From NCBI RefSeq assembly GCF_030936135.1, contig NC_082596.1, forward strand, positions 94,720,449-94,784,448: 64,000 bases of DNA. Reading direction: 5' to 3'. This document shows, piece by piece, positions 12,305 to 23,084 of this stretch (positions are counted from its first letter, which is position 1; the number at the start of each line of letters is the position of its first letter). The notes below the pieces were generated by a model. The model was given only the letters and a program-made list of their open reading frames with translations. It had not been told where the DNA came from and searched no databases. The position numbers and the translations under genes were made by a program. The DNA is from Gavia stellata (taxonomy: Eukaryota > Chordata > Aves > Gaviiformes > Gaviidae).

Positions 12305-14292
12305 AGACATGAGAGGGAGACTAAGGCATTTTATCTGTACCTAAAGAAATCAGTGGCAAAATTTGCCAATTCTAATCTATGCAGCATAGAGGGCTGTTAT
12401 CTACTGCAAAATGCAAGATAAAACAAACAGCCCCCAGCAGAAACGCTGTGAAGAAACCCTCCAGTCAAATGTGTCATGAGAAATACAGCAAGAAAAGGTT
12501 TTCCCCAGATGAGGGGAAGGACAGAAGTGTAGAAAACAGAGGTTACACTTCCTTTTTTGGGAATGGTTGACTGTGGTTTTAAAGAACAAAAAATGTGGTG
12601 TGTCAGCCACTGGCAGAAGAAAACGGTAAGTTATACTATTTTCAGCTATAGATCTAAACCTTTGTTTAGTTTGGCTTCTTCCCCAATCAGGTTATTCCTT
12701 AACCTCCTGTCCTCAGCAACGCTGCTCCCTCCTCCTTTACTGCTCGGGAGCAAGGCACTGAAAGCAGACGACATCCTTGGGGGGGGTCACGCATTACGGC
12801 TCCGAAACAACACTTCATTTAAAAGATACCTCAAGCTCAGGTTGAGTCCCACCTACTGCGTGCGCTTGAGGAATCTCTTCCGATAGCGTTAGGCTGCCTG
12901 TACATACACCACGAAATACTGGGGGTTTCTCAGAAGGGCGGCAGGGTGACGCCGTATTTACTCTTAACTGAATTTTGAATGCTGATTCCACTTACGCTAT
13001 TAGCACCTCTGAATTCTTGTATTCACAAGCCTGGCAAGCATATTTTTGGGAAAATATTACTGCTTGTACCACTCACGCAAAATTTGCTGTCCATGGAAAT
13101 TACAGCCAACTTCAGCCTCCAGGCTAAACAAATCAACCTCTTTGTAGGAAAATAAAAGGGGAAAACGCAACAGAGGAAATATGACAGAAAATCACCATTC
13201 TCTTGTGCTCTTCCCTGTCACACACACTCTCCTCTGGCTTTAACCATGTGCTTAGATTTTGATGACACAAAAGGGAAGAATTCCTGCTGCTTCTTCTTGC
13301 ATGTCAGTAGCATTAGTAACAGCACTGTCTCATCACTGTCTATAATCTTGTCTCGCTGATGACACCAGATGCCAGTTTTATACAAGCATTCAATTAACAT
13401 TTTATATACCACGAAGCCCTTAGGTTATTTTTTAATGCAATATACACACACATTCTCCATAAATTATTGTATTTGCTTTTACGGCTGTTTTGGAGCTATC
13501 TATATCTCACAAGCAAAAAACCAGTGCTACAAATTAGCCGTGTGTAAACACAGCGAAACCCACAAAAGGACTGCAACGTGAAAAATGCTTCTATTACCAC
13601 ACTGAACTCCTGGTGTTCAGCTTTCCCATGGAGCACTCCTCCTCTCCAAGTTACATCCCTGCTTCATGCCTTGGCTTTGAAGACAAGCCTCCAACCCTCT
13701 GGGATTAAACCGAAAACTCTCAGAGTAATGGGCACCTGGGGGTGACTACACCCCCACTGCTGCCACAGGAACCCGCTTTGGGAGTTTCAGTGATATCGAA
13801 GAGACAGTTCAGTTCTGCGCAGCACGTTTAGCTCTGCCGGTAACAGACCACCACCTAAAGCAGGGGCTCCACTTCCCCAGCCTGATACTCCAACCTCCCG
13901 CTCCTGGCGCTGAGCAAACTTCTGAAGAGACGTAGACCTTCAAACGTCGAGTCCTCTCCTGCTCGGGTAACTCCCAGCGCAGGGAACTCCAGGGCGCACT
14001 GCGGAAGCGAAGGAAGGTAGCAAGGTGACAGCCTCTTTGAAGGCACTAAGCCTTTAGACTGGTTTAACATTACCCATAAAGTGCACCCTTGACCCTTTGT
14101 GGACTTACTCCTTTTCCTCCAGTCAAGGTCTCTGGCCCAGGAGCTTTCTACGCAGCCCAGCCCTGCGCTGCAAAGTTAGCTAATCGGAGGTGGCTACTGC
14201 TAGCACAGGAGGGGTTTTATGCTTGTTTTCCCCTGAAGTGTAATTCCACGTTTTAAAACAGGGAATACATTTATTCTTCATATTGAGGCAGA
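12305..14292. other. Unannotated stretch
   Basis: Moderately GC-rich between 13700 and 14000, AT-rich elsewhere. A T7 G8 A-type homopolymer mix is seen near 12778-12786 (seven or more G). No gene, RNA or mobile element recognised. Confidence 0.5.
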
Positions 14293-14441
14293 AGAAAAGA
14301 CAATTAATAAAAGGAAGGGTAGACCTTTCATTTTTTTTCCCCCCTCTTTTTTTTTTAATAACTAATGAAAAAGACAATTAATAAAAGGAAGGGTAGACCT
14401 TTCTTTTTTTTTTTTGGTCTTTTTTTTTAGTAACTAACGAA
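14293..14441 (+). repeat. Imperfect 74-bp tandem duplication with poly-T tracts
   Basis: The word gacaattaataaaaggaagg and its continuation gtagaccttt occur at 14299 and again at 14373, an offset of 74 bases. Each copy is followed by a T-rich tract and a taactaa word. The first 32 bases of the two copies are identical, while the T-rich halves have diverged in length, as expected for slippage-prone DNA. Confidence 0.93.
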
Positions 14442-15460
14442 TGACAGACTTATTTAGACAGCTGCTTACCAGTCCCAGTACTTGTGACCCTTCTCCTCTT
14501 TGCTTATTCACTTCATCTGCTCAGTTCACTATCTAGATCTCAGTTTGGAGGCTTCGCACATTGACCGTTTGCTCCAATCTCTTCTTAATCTGTTGCTTGC
14601 TCCTTTTCTTTAACCTAAGCTTCTGCCGTGTCATTCTTGCTAGGACCGGTTTCCGCAGCTGCTTCTGCAGAGTGCTCTGGTGGCATCCAGGAGACACAAC
14701 GCCATCCGCCCACAGTGACAAAGATGTGGAGGGGCCTCCACTGCTCCATCAACGGATTAAACCTCAGGAGCGTCCTGTCCCCTGTGGGACCTCCACGAAG
14801 GCTCCACATAACTGGCATTCCAGACAACTCGCATTTGAGACTGCCTCCCGCAGAGCCTGCTGTGAGTCAGCTCTCTGTGGTGAACGCTGGAACCGGGGCA
14901 AGGCTTGCATTAACGTAGCCATGCCGGGTGCACAGGACTGCAGTTTCAGATAGGCAACTTGCAATGGTTGTATCTGTATATCCATCTGAAAAATTCCCAA
15001 CCGCTTCTAATTTGGCGGTATTTTTCAGGCAGAAATAGGATCTCTTTGGGAGGGAACAGCTGTCAAAAGAATACATACAGGCTGGATTCCAATGATGGGG
15101 AAAAAAGAGACAGCTTTCACAAGACCAGGAATGGTAATTCTCCAAGCTGGAGGTGATCCTGTCTTCAGAACAAGATGTCTCATGTTGTCTTTGGGAAGGA
15201 AGCCATGATGCTGGTGGACGTGCATCAAGCTACCACTGAAAAGCAGGGCGGGAGGAACCTCATCACCAGTTGGATGAGGAGAAGGATGTCTTGAACATCA
15301 GAAAGGATGGGGTGAAAAACACCATTAATACCACTGCCACCACCACCGGTCACAACCTTGAGACACCGAAGTTGAGCCCAGCGCATCCTTTACCTATCCT
15401 TTACCACAAACACATCTTGAATAAACTAAGGACATGGTTGAACTTTCTGAAGGCGCTAGA
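14442..15460. other. Stop-poor, GC-rich stretch of unknown origin
   Basis: Between about 14560 and 15250 several overlapping frames on both strands stay open for 65-130 codons because of GC-rich composition. Examples are 14561-14953 plus (130 codons), 14628-14918 plus and 14764-15000 minus. None resembles a protein family I know and they cannot all be coding. It adjoins the possible Harbinger remnant at 15461-15760 and may be part of the same old insertion, but I cannot show this. Confidence 0.3.
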
Positions 15461-15760
15461 CTATGGCTGCATCCACAATGAGGGGAACACGGAATACATC
15501 TGTTGATCAGACATTGCATGGGAAAAAGGATGCCAGCCAGAAAGGCAGATGCTGGAGGGCTGATGATACAGAGCTGGTGCAATCAGCACTAGGGTGAATA
15601 AATAATCCATGATGATCAGCAAGACTTTAGAGTCCAACAGAAAAAAATCGTAATGGTTATTAATAATTGAGGCCATTCTCAAAGCGCTCTGGAGCACTAT
15701 GTGTATTCCCTCAAGGACCGTGACAAAGTGTGGCAGTGATCCTGTCCTGCACATCTAAGG
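15461..15760 (-). mobile_element. Possible Harbinger (PIF) transposase remnant
   Basis: A 97-codon minus-strand frame contains EGIHIVLQSALRMASIINNH followed by YDFFLLDSKVLLIIMDYLFT. This resembles the stretch around the first catalytic Asp of Harbinger/HARBI1-type nucleases, where DGTHI, then INRK..(F/Y)S, then (V/L)Q.(L/V)VDH..(R/L)FT follow in the same order and spacing. The catalytic Asp is Glu here, and the rest of the catalytic domain is not recognisable. If correct, this is an old, inactive DNA-transposon relic. The similarity is by eye only and weak, so chance cannot be excluded. Confidence 0.22.
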
Positions 15761-15784
15761 CAGTGACTAGCTGATAATCTGCAA

Positions 15785-16110
15785 GAGACCGGCGCTGGCG
15801 CCGGGGTTATCAAGTCAAGTCCCAAAGATAAGGTGGCCGACCGGCCCTGCAGCAACCGCTGAGAGACTGCCGCTTGCTGCGGTCTGTTTGCCTTTCTGCC
15901 TGTCTCCTGCTTCTCCCCTTCGCCCGGAGCTGCCTCAGCACGCTGGCACGGCTGAAGGGTGACAGGCGGGATGCGGCGGGTGCAGCATGCACGTGGTGTG
16001 GGCAAGGTACCAGGGAGCACCAGCACTGCTGCCTAGTGTCAGGGGCACCCCATGCAGCGACGGCGTGGGTGGCCCCGGGTGCTGCTGGGGTGCTTGAATG
16101 GACATACGTG
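15785..16110. promoter_or_regulatory. CpG-rich patch 1
   Basis: By hand count there are roughly 22 CpG dinucleotides in about 320 bases at more than 60 percent GC, in a setting that is otherwise CpG-poor. It includes the palindromic ggcgctggcgcc at 15790-15801 and an E-box cacgtg at 15990-15995. Size and density are near the usual lower limit for a CpG island. No first exon could be assigned. Confidence 0.3.
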
Positions 16111-18894
16111 GGGCAACAAGCAGGGGGTAACTGGCAAGGCGTGACCTAAAGGGACAGCATGGCCGTGTCCGCACACTTCCCATAGCCATGCGTCTTCGCT
16201 CAGCTCAGGTCAGGAAGATACCCCTGTCTCTTCGTTTGCTCCATCAGTCTCCCCACTCAGCCCAGCTCTCTAAATACGCGTATTCCATAAAGACTCATTG
16301 ATGTATTGCAGTGGGAAGGGCGCATCCCAGCCTGTCACAACTAACAGGTAGCGTATTGCACAAAATAAGGTCTGAAGTTCAGGCTCAGTTGACATCTGCA
16401 GGGCAACTCACATCTTTATATTACACCCAAAATAAGTTTTCCTCTCTTCTGCCACACTTTATTGATTTTTCTCTGGTTTTGCTGCCTTATGTTGTATTTT
16501 AAAGTACTTTTTTTCAGGACAGAGACAGTGTTTTTTCACCACAAAGGGCCCCTGTTATTTCAACAACCAGTTTTTCCCCGTGTGCCCTAAGACCCTCTTA
16601 CAGCACTGTCATTATCACAATTGCAACAGCATCTCAGGACCCATGCACCAACAACGTATACGAACAGATTTAATGGTCTTAACTACCAAAAAGACAAAGG
16701 TTTCCCCACCTACCCACCTTCTTTTACTGTTTGTTCCCTTTGTTATCCAAATGTCAGTGTTCATTGTCTGCAAAATGACTGTTGAACCAATGATTATGGC
16801 GTGGCGTATTTCCTTTGAGTGACAGTGCCTGCACAATGACTTTTCTCTAACACACTCGGCAGTCAGCATTAAATATTCTTGGCATGTAGCCTGAATAACA
16901 ACACACATACTGAGACCTGCCAGCATTGGAAAGTCCCTAAGTCCCAGGAGCTAAGATTAATTGCCAGCTATTCTTAAAATTTTCTCACCACTCCACCCAG
17001 TTTCTTGGGTCTTCCCACCCACCACAATCTTACAACTGCCTTTGCGGAGTTTCATAAAACTTCCCGAGACAGTTTCGGATAAGTGGAGAGCACTTAAACT
17101 CCCCCTTGAATTGACTGACTTCACATGCCAACAGTGCCTTCCTTGACTTTACAGAAGGCGGCTTGACCGGGTACAGTTTTGCCTCTCTTTACTACCGCTC
17201 AGGACTCTTCCCAAATGAGTTTGTCTCTGACACAGGAGGATGGAAAATACGACGTTTAAGAAAAAGACAGCAGAAAGCACTCCTGTAACCTACTTAACCC
17301 CTCTTTTAAACCAGGGTATGAAGGCAAGTCCTGTGAGATGCTGAGCATCATTAACTTCCATTAAGTATAGATGAGACGAGGGCACTTGTACTAAAGACTA
17401 CAGCCTCAGTACTTCGCACTGCTAAGCCCAAGTTTACGCTAGTGGTGGAAAAACACAGAAGGAATAATAATAATATCACCTATTTCTTAACACAGGTCAC
17501 CCTTTTGCTCATGTAACATTGCTCTCTGAACAACAAAGAGGTTTCACAATCATGAACCACAATCCCCTTTTCACCAAGGACTCTACGTATGATGAGAAAC
17601 GGGAAACAACCACACGGGAAATGAGAAAGCCCCTCTTCTGGCATTTCAAACTAAAAGGAAAGCAGGAGGTATGAAAAACCTTCACATACTTTTCACTTTG
17701 GCTTTCCACCCACAGTGGTTAGGCTCACCTTTGAAGAACCACCAAACTTTTTGATCAAAGTTTTCTGGATAAGACAACTTGGCCCATTAACGTAGAATGG
17801 CATTTTTTTTTTTTAAATGAAAGGTGTGGGTTTTCCTTAAACAGATGCCTGTAAAGACATCTAACTCCTGAAGGCTTGAGCATCCTGGTTTAACCAGTTT
17901 TAGTCAGTGAGTCAGTTCTCTTGATAGAGCTTACTAAGAAAAATGCAGCTCATTTGCTCTTTCTCTCACAAGTTTCTCTCTGCTGTTTCCTAGCTCACCT
18001 GCTATTATATTTAGGACTGATCTGAGTTAGGAACTCTAACAGAGGCTTTATATTAATCACCAAAAAAGACTGTTACATTGCCCATTTCTATTTTAGACCT
18101 TTGGCTCCAACTCCAGGCTTTCAGCTCTTAGAGTGAGCAATGCCAGACTTTTGTTTTTCTGTTAGCTTTTTTTTTCCATAGGTGCCTAAGAAGCACTTGC
18201 AAAACATTTCAAGTAGCTGCCCATGCAAAACATATTCGCTAGCTACTCTGTGTGTATAATTCCAACTGCCTGACTACAATGCTTGTAACTGCCTTTGTAA
18301 CTGTACATAACTTGAGCATCTACACCTGAAAAAAACTCTCTCAAAATCAAACAAGCAACGAGACTTCATCTCGCTAACCTCCAAGCAACTTTCCAGCACA
18401 GTTTCCATAATGACCTATGTACGCAAGCAGATGTAGATCTTTATTGTTTTACTATCTGATTGAAATACAATGCTTTTTTAAAATGATTGCTCGCAGGTGA
18501 AGAGACATAGCCACCTGAACTCTCATTCAGTCTTGGTTTATACTAGGTGGTGTTTTGAGTACACTGTCAAAAGTACCAGATCTACTTTCATCCTCCAACA
18601 CTTTAAGTTAATGGATTATTAATCACACTTATCTAAAAGGAGTTCCAGTCACAAGGTATCATTTCAGCATAAATGTTGAAGCAACTGGGTGTTGGTTAAG
18701 ATACTTCTTTTAAGGTTCAGCCGTTAAGGTAAAGTTAAGGAAACAGATTTCTTCTAGCGATCTTCATGAATATGATGGAAAACTACCTGTGGAGCTTCTC
18801 TGTAAAGCAGCAGTAAGAATTACTTACAAACCAGTCAGGGCTTGGAAGGCAATCAGGTTGAAACACAGCGGTAAAAGAAAACTTGTCAAAAGCC
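16111..18894. other. Unannotated stretch
   Basis: AT-leaning sequence with a T-run at about 17803-17815 and short frames only. No gene, RNA or transposon recognised. Confidence 0.5.
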
Positions 18895-18936
18895 AACAGT
18901 GTAGATTTTAGAAACAACAGTGTAGATTTTAGAAAC
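18895..18936 (+). repeat. 21-bp tandem duplication, two copies
   Basis: The unit aacagtgtagattttagaaa(c) occurs twice, head to tail (18895-18915 and 18916-18936), without differences. Confidence 0.95.
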
Positions 18937-19380
18937 AAAACACCTCAAATATTAGTGAACTGATGGAAAAGTCATGCACCACACTGATTCAAACGACTGG
19001 GCACATTTTGGAAGTGGAACATGTTTTTGTAGCAAACTGATCAAACTGATGTTGCATTACCAGGACTGAAAACTAGCGTATTTTGTGGACAGCACTCCTA
19101 ACAGCTACCTGCTGGTCGGCATGACGTATGTTTCAACAGCTTCTGATATTTTGGAAGCGGCATCTTTGCTCACTGCAGCGATTTCAGTTGCAAGAGGTCT
19201 ATTCTCTCTTCTCTCCTACCCACTTCAAGATTTCGAGGAAGAAGCAGTGCCTTTTTCAATCACAGGCACCCTTCTGCAGGGCTTAAAAACATGGGACGCA
19301 GGAAGCTTCCAGGACACCCCTTCCCTATCCTCACACACACCATATACCAACAGCCAGTAACAGGCACCATACGTTTAAAC
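18937..19380. other. Unannotated flank of CpG-rich patch 2
   Basis: A 91-codon frame at 19085-19360 (plus) runs into the CpG-rich patch. It has no recognisable domain. Nothing else is seen. Confidence 0.4.
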
Positions 19381-19645
19381 TCGAATTTCGCCCTTCCCCA
19401 CGGCAGAAATTCCCTCGTCGCTGCCTCCTCGCTCCTCCTCAGCTGGCAGAGAGAGCAGCGGAGCCCCACAGCCCGCCCGGGAGGGCAGTGGCTGTGGGTG
19501 CTGGCTCGCAGGCCACCCGCAAGCAGTGCTCCGAGGGGCAGCGGGCGTCTCGGGGACCGCTCCAGAGTACCTGCCCGTCGCTCACGCTGCAGCACTGCAC
19601 TTGCAGCATCTCCACAGCGCTCTGGCGTCTCGCCAACCGAGGCAA
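19381..19645. promoter_or_regulatory. CpG-rich patch 2
   Basis: By hand count there are about 23 CpGs in 260 bases. The first 240 bases contain 165 G+C (about 69 percent), giving a CpG observed/expected ratio near 0.7. This meets composition criteria for a small CpG island and could be an unmethylated promoter or enhancer. Long frames on both strands (158 codons minus, 151 codons plus) are explained by GC content and overlap each other; neither looks like a protein. No TATA box or clear first-exon donor could be assigned. Confidence 0.35.
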
Positions 19646-21061
19646 GATTGTCCAAAGCTACTAGAGAGGGGAAAAAAAAAACCAACCCCAAACACCTCAA
19701 ACTCACCCAAATATATTTCCATATTTGTACAAGCAATCGATTTTGAAATGTAATATTCTTAAACTAAGCCAACTAACATATCACCTCGTCTACAGCGGCG
19801 TTTTCCTGGGAGAGGTCTCTCTCTGGGGAAGACCTAGGCAGGTTTGATCGAGTGGACTTGCTTTCTAGGAAGGACTCTTCCAAACATCTGGCCCTCCAAA
19901 AGCAGGGAAGGCTTGCTTGGAGCCAGGGCAGTACGGACACAGAGCACTGACATGTGAAAAAACAGACCTCATGGCATTTCACGCTAGAGAAATGGCTATT
20001 ATACGCATTGATGCATTTAGATTTAGCCTTTGAAAAATAAAAGGGCAAAAATGTTCTTTTTTAGGGTTTTCAGTTTAGTGGCCATTACTGTCCTTTTAAT
20101 AATCACATCACAGATGTTCTCAAACCCGTAGACGGAGTACATAAACAGCGTCACGAAGCGCCCAACCCTAACTTCTCTTGAAATAGTGCTATTACTGTAA
20201 TGAGACACGAGTTCGGGAAACCCGATGGCCATTTCTGCAATGGAAGACAGACACAATCTTCCTTACAGAAGGAGCTAAATCTAAAGCAACTCACTACCCA
20301 TAACTCTAAGAGTATGTGAATGTAAAGGACAAGAGATTTTTGCTCATATTCAATAAAAAATAAGGAATGTTACAATTACAAGCGAGTTCACCTTCCCCCC
20401 GTTCAAGTTCTTTGTAACTAATACAATGTGAAAAGAAAGCATGAGACCTTACAGTCACCTATCCTCCAGCTCTGTTTTTCTCTAATTAATTAAACGGGTG
20501 AAAAGCAGGATCTCAGGGCCCATAGATCAGCATCAGCACGACGCATTGCACGACTGCTCTGTGAGGACAACTCCAAAAGCCAAGCACAGGATACTTGTTA
20601 AAGAGGCCTTCTGGTGCAGCCCCTTATAGCAAAAACCTGCTGGATGCCCCAAATTACTCAGTTACACCTCATTAAATTATATCAGTTGTTTGTTGCCAGC
20701 ATATTCTCCATGCAGCCCAATGGCTTTGTAACCAAAGCTGCTGGAAACCTGTTTAATTGCTCGATTGCTTTTTTAAAAACTTCTTAGGCAATGGGTAGAA
20801 TACTGTAATTTGTTAGAAAAAGCACAGAGGATGTATTAAAACAGAAGAAGAGGGGGAAAAATCCAACAGAAAAACACAAATCAGAAAATCAATGCTGTTA
20901 CATTAAGGCTTTTACGAGGTTTCGTTCGGCTACGTTTGCTTTCATGTTCTTGACCAAAGAGCTCTCGGGTAAGGAAATGTTCATAAGTTGCTTCCTGGAC
21001 AAGTCTCCTCAATTACTCTGCTGCCTCTGCAACTCAAACACTCACAGAATTCTTTCTAAGG

Positions 21062-21079
21062 GCAGCAGCAGCAGCAGCA
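21062..21079 (+). repeat. (GCA)6 microsatellite
   Basis: Six uninterrupted GCA triplets in non-coding context. Confidence 0.9.
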
Positions 21080-21688
21080 TTAGCAGAGCAACCGGGGTGG
21101 TCCTGTTACTTTAAACCTCTTTGAAAATTCACAGCCTGCAATCATCTCACATGCCAGTGTCCACTCTGGCTTGGAGGCAGAGGAAAAAAAAAAAACTTTG
21201 GAGAGGCCTATTAAATAAACTCTGTTTTCACAACAGTAAAAGCCCTAATAGTTTTGATTCACTGAAGCAGTGCTCCCAAACAACTCCCTTTGTTTTCAAT
21301 CACTTTTATAACAGTCTCAAACTAAAAAGCCAGACCAGAATACCTGCCTGTGTGTGTACGCACATATAAATTACCTCAACAGACCGATTTTTTAGGACTT
21401 CTTGTCAGCGTGGAGTAATTTTTTATTTTTTTATGATTCGAGAAAATGTATTTGACTCCAAAAATAGATTTTAATCTATTTGCTCCTCCACACTTAACAG
21501 CACTCCTTTGTTAGCATTTCTATATTACTGTGAAGACATACATCACTTCATGAAAATCACAGACAATAAGGGCTGTGGAGTTCTGTTGCTGCAGATCCAT
21601 TGTCAGCCAGACACTCCTTCTGTATTTATTCCAGTTGAGAGGGAGAAAAATAATCTCTAGTTCCTCTTCACTGCAAGCTCCAAAGATA

Positions 21689-21711
21689 TTTTTTATATAT
21701 ATATAAAAAAA
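21689..21711. repeat. AT palindrome
   Basis: T6 followed by (AT)n and A7 makes a near-perfect self-complementary stretch, likely to be easily melted or slippage-prone. Confidence 0.85.
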
Positions 21712-23067
21712 GGAAGCTTTCCAAAAGGAAAACTATTTAAAATGGATGGGCACTGAACATAATGCATTCCATTTGGCTTCTGTTCTCATGCTTCCCAATC
21801 TCCAGCTGAAACATTAAACACTTAACCCACAAGATGCAAAGGGATTTTGAAAGACCCCCTCTTCAGGGATGGAAATAATTATCTCCCAAGCTTTAGGTTC
21901 CAAGGGCTTAGAAGTGGGACTGTACAAAGAAGTAATTAAATTAGAAATGGTACCAGAGCGTGGTCTCCTGAAAAGGTGAATTTCTGGGCCGCAGCGCATT
22001 GCGAGGAAGGAACATGCACCGCTTGTGCAAAAAACAGAAAAACACGCTGGAAAGTGATAGATCTGTGTTCTCAGCCCTCAAACCCCCCAGTCTCGGAAAC
22101 ATGCTTGCTGGAGACAGAGAATAAAAACGCTAGTATGAGCAAGCCTGATTTTATGGGGTCAGGTAATCCTGAAGGAATACAGAGGAAACCTCAGGAGACC
22201 GCCCCCCCAAAGGTTATACAAAGCATCTGGAGGAGAGGGGATCTCGAAAACCTTGCTTTGCTGGCTTACAGCTAGCGCCGCTGAACCTCTCCTTCCCACT
22301 CTCCAGGGTCCCATCTGGTAGATTAGCGCTAATGAGACATTCAGATAGCTGGGAAAACATCGTTACAAAATTAAACGGTACATTTTAAACGTGGGGAAAG
22401 AAAAGGAAAAATATAGATGTTCAACGGAATGCTTTTTACCCCCTCTTTCAACACCAGGTAGTACTCAGTGAAAATTATGATGTAAAAGATCGGCAACAGC
22501 TTCTTTTATATCCTTACAAGTATATATGCATGCAACATACGTACTTTACTGCAGCACCTATGTAATGAAGTAGTAAGTGAATAAATTTAATTCTATTTCA
22601 CAAAATGGGCCAGATCCTTAGTTGAGCCAACACAGGATCGTTTCCAGGGGGTTCAGCATCAATTCTTTATCTCTGCCACGTTCTTCAGATTCACTGCTTT
22701 TGTTAAGCTTGACAGGCAGGAGGAAAGACGCTTCCACTTCTCTTATCAGCACAATTAATCACCGTGCTGCTGAAGTCAATGAAAGCTAACTAAAACCGGG
22801 TCAGGAGCTGTTGGCCATAAACTCACTAAAGATCAGTCAGCTATCCTTAGTAAATGCCTAATAGGAGGAAGCAGGGAAGGAAATGGAAATTGGAAAGGGA
22901 CTCGAGACTCCTGCGGACCTCCGTGATGAATTACAGAGGTGCGCTGCTTAACCAACTTCCCATAGAACGTGTTCTGAAATTTGTGCACAGTTAGACTTTT
23001 AACTATAAGCCATGTCAAAATTTACAGCATTTAAGTAGAAAGCAATGTCAAATTTGTTTGAAAATTC

Positions 23068-23084
23068 GGGGGGGGGGGGGGGGG
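23068..23084 (+). repeat. Homopolymer of 17 G
   Basis: Seventeen consecutive G bases on the plus strand in an AT-rich setting. Such runs can form G-quadruplexes and are often mis-sized in assemblies. Confidence 0.95.

Larger units (their letters stand above)
19646..23067. other. Unannotated stretch
   Basis: Contains a (GCA)6 run at 21062-21079, an A-run at 21184-21194 and the AT palindrome at 21689-21711. A 99-codon frame at 21976-22275 (plus) has no recognisable domain. No gene or mobile element recognised. Confidence 0.5.

Noticed and set aside
19260-19746. Two overlapping frames of about 150 codons on opposite strands
   Set aside because: Both are explained by the CpG-rich composition; neither shows domains or splice context.
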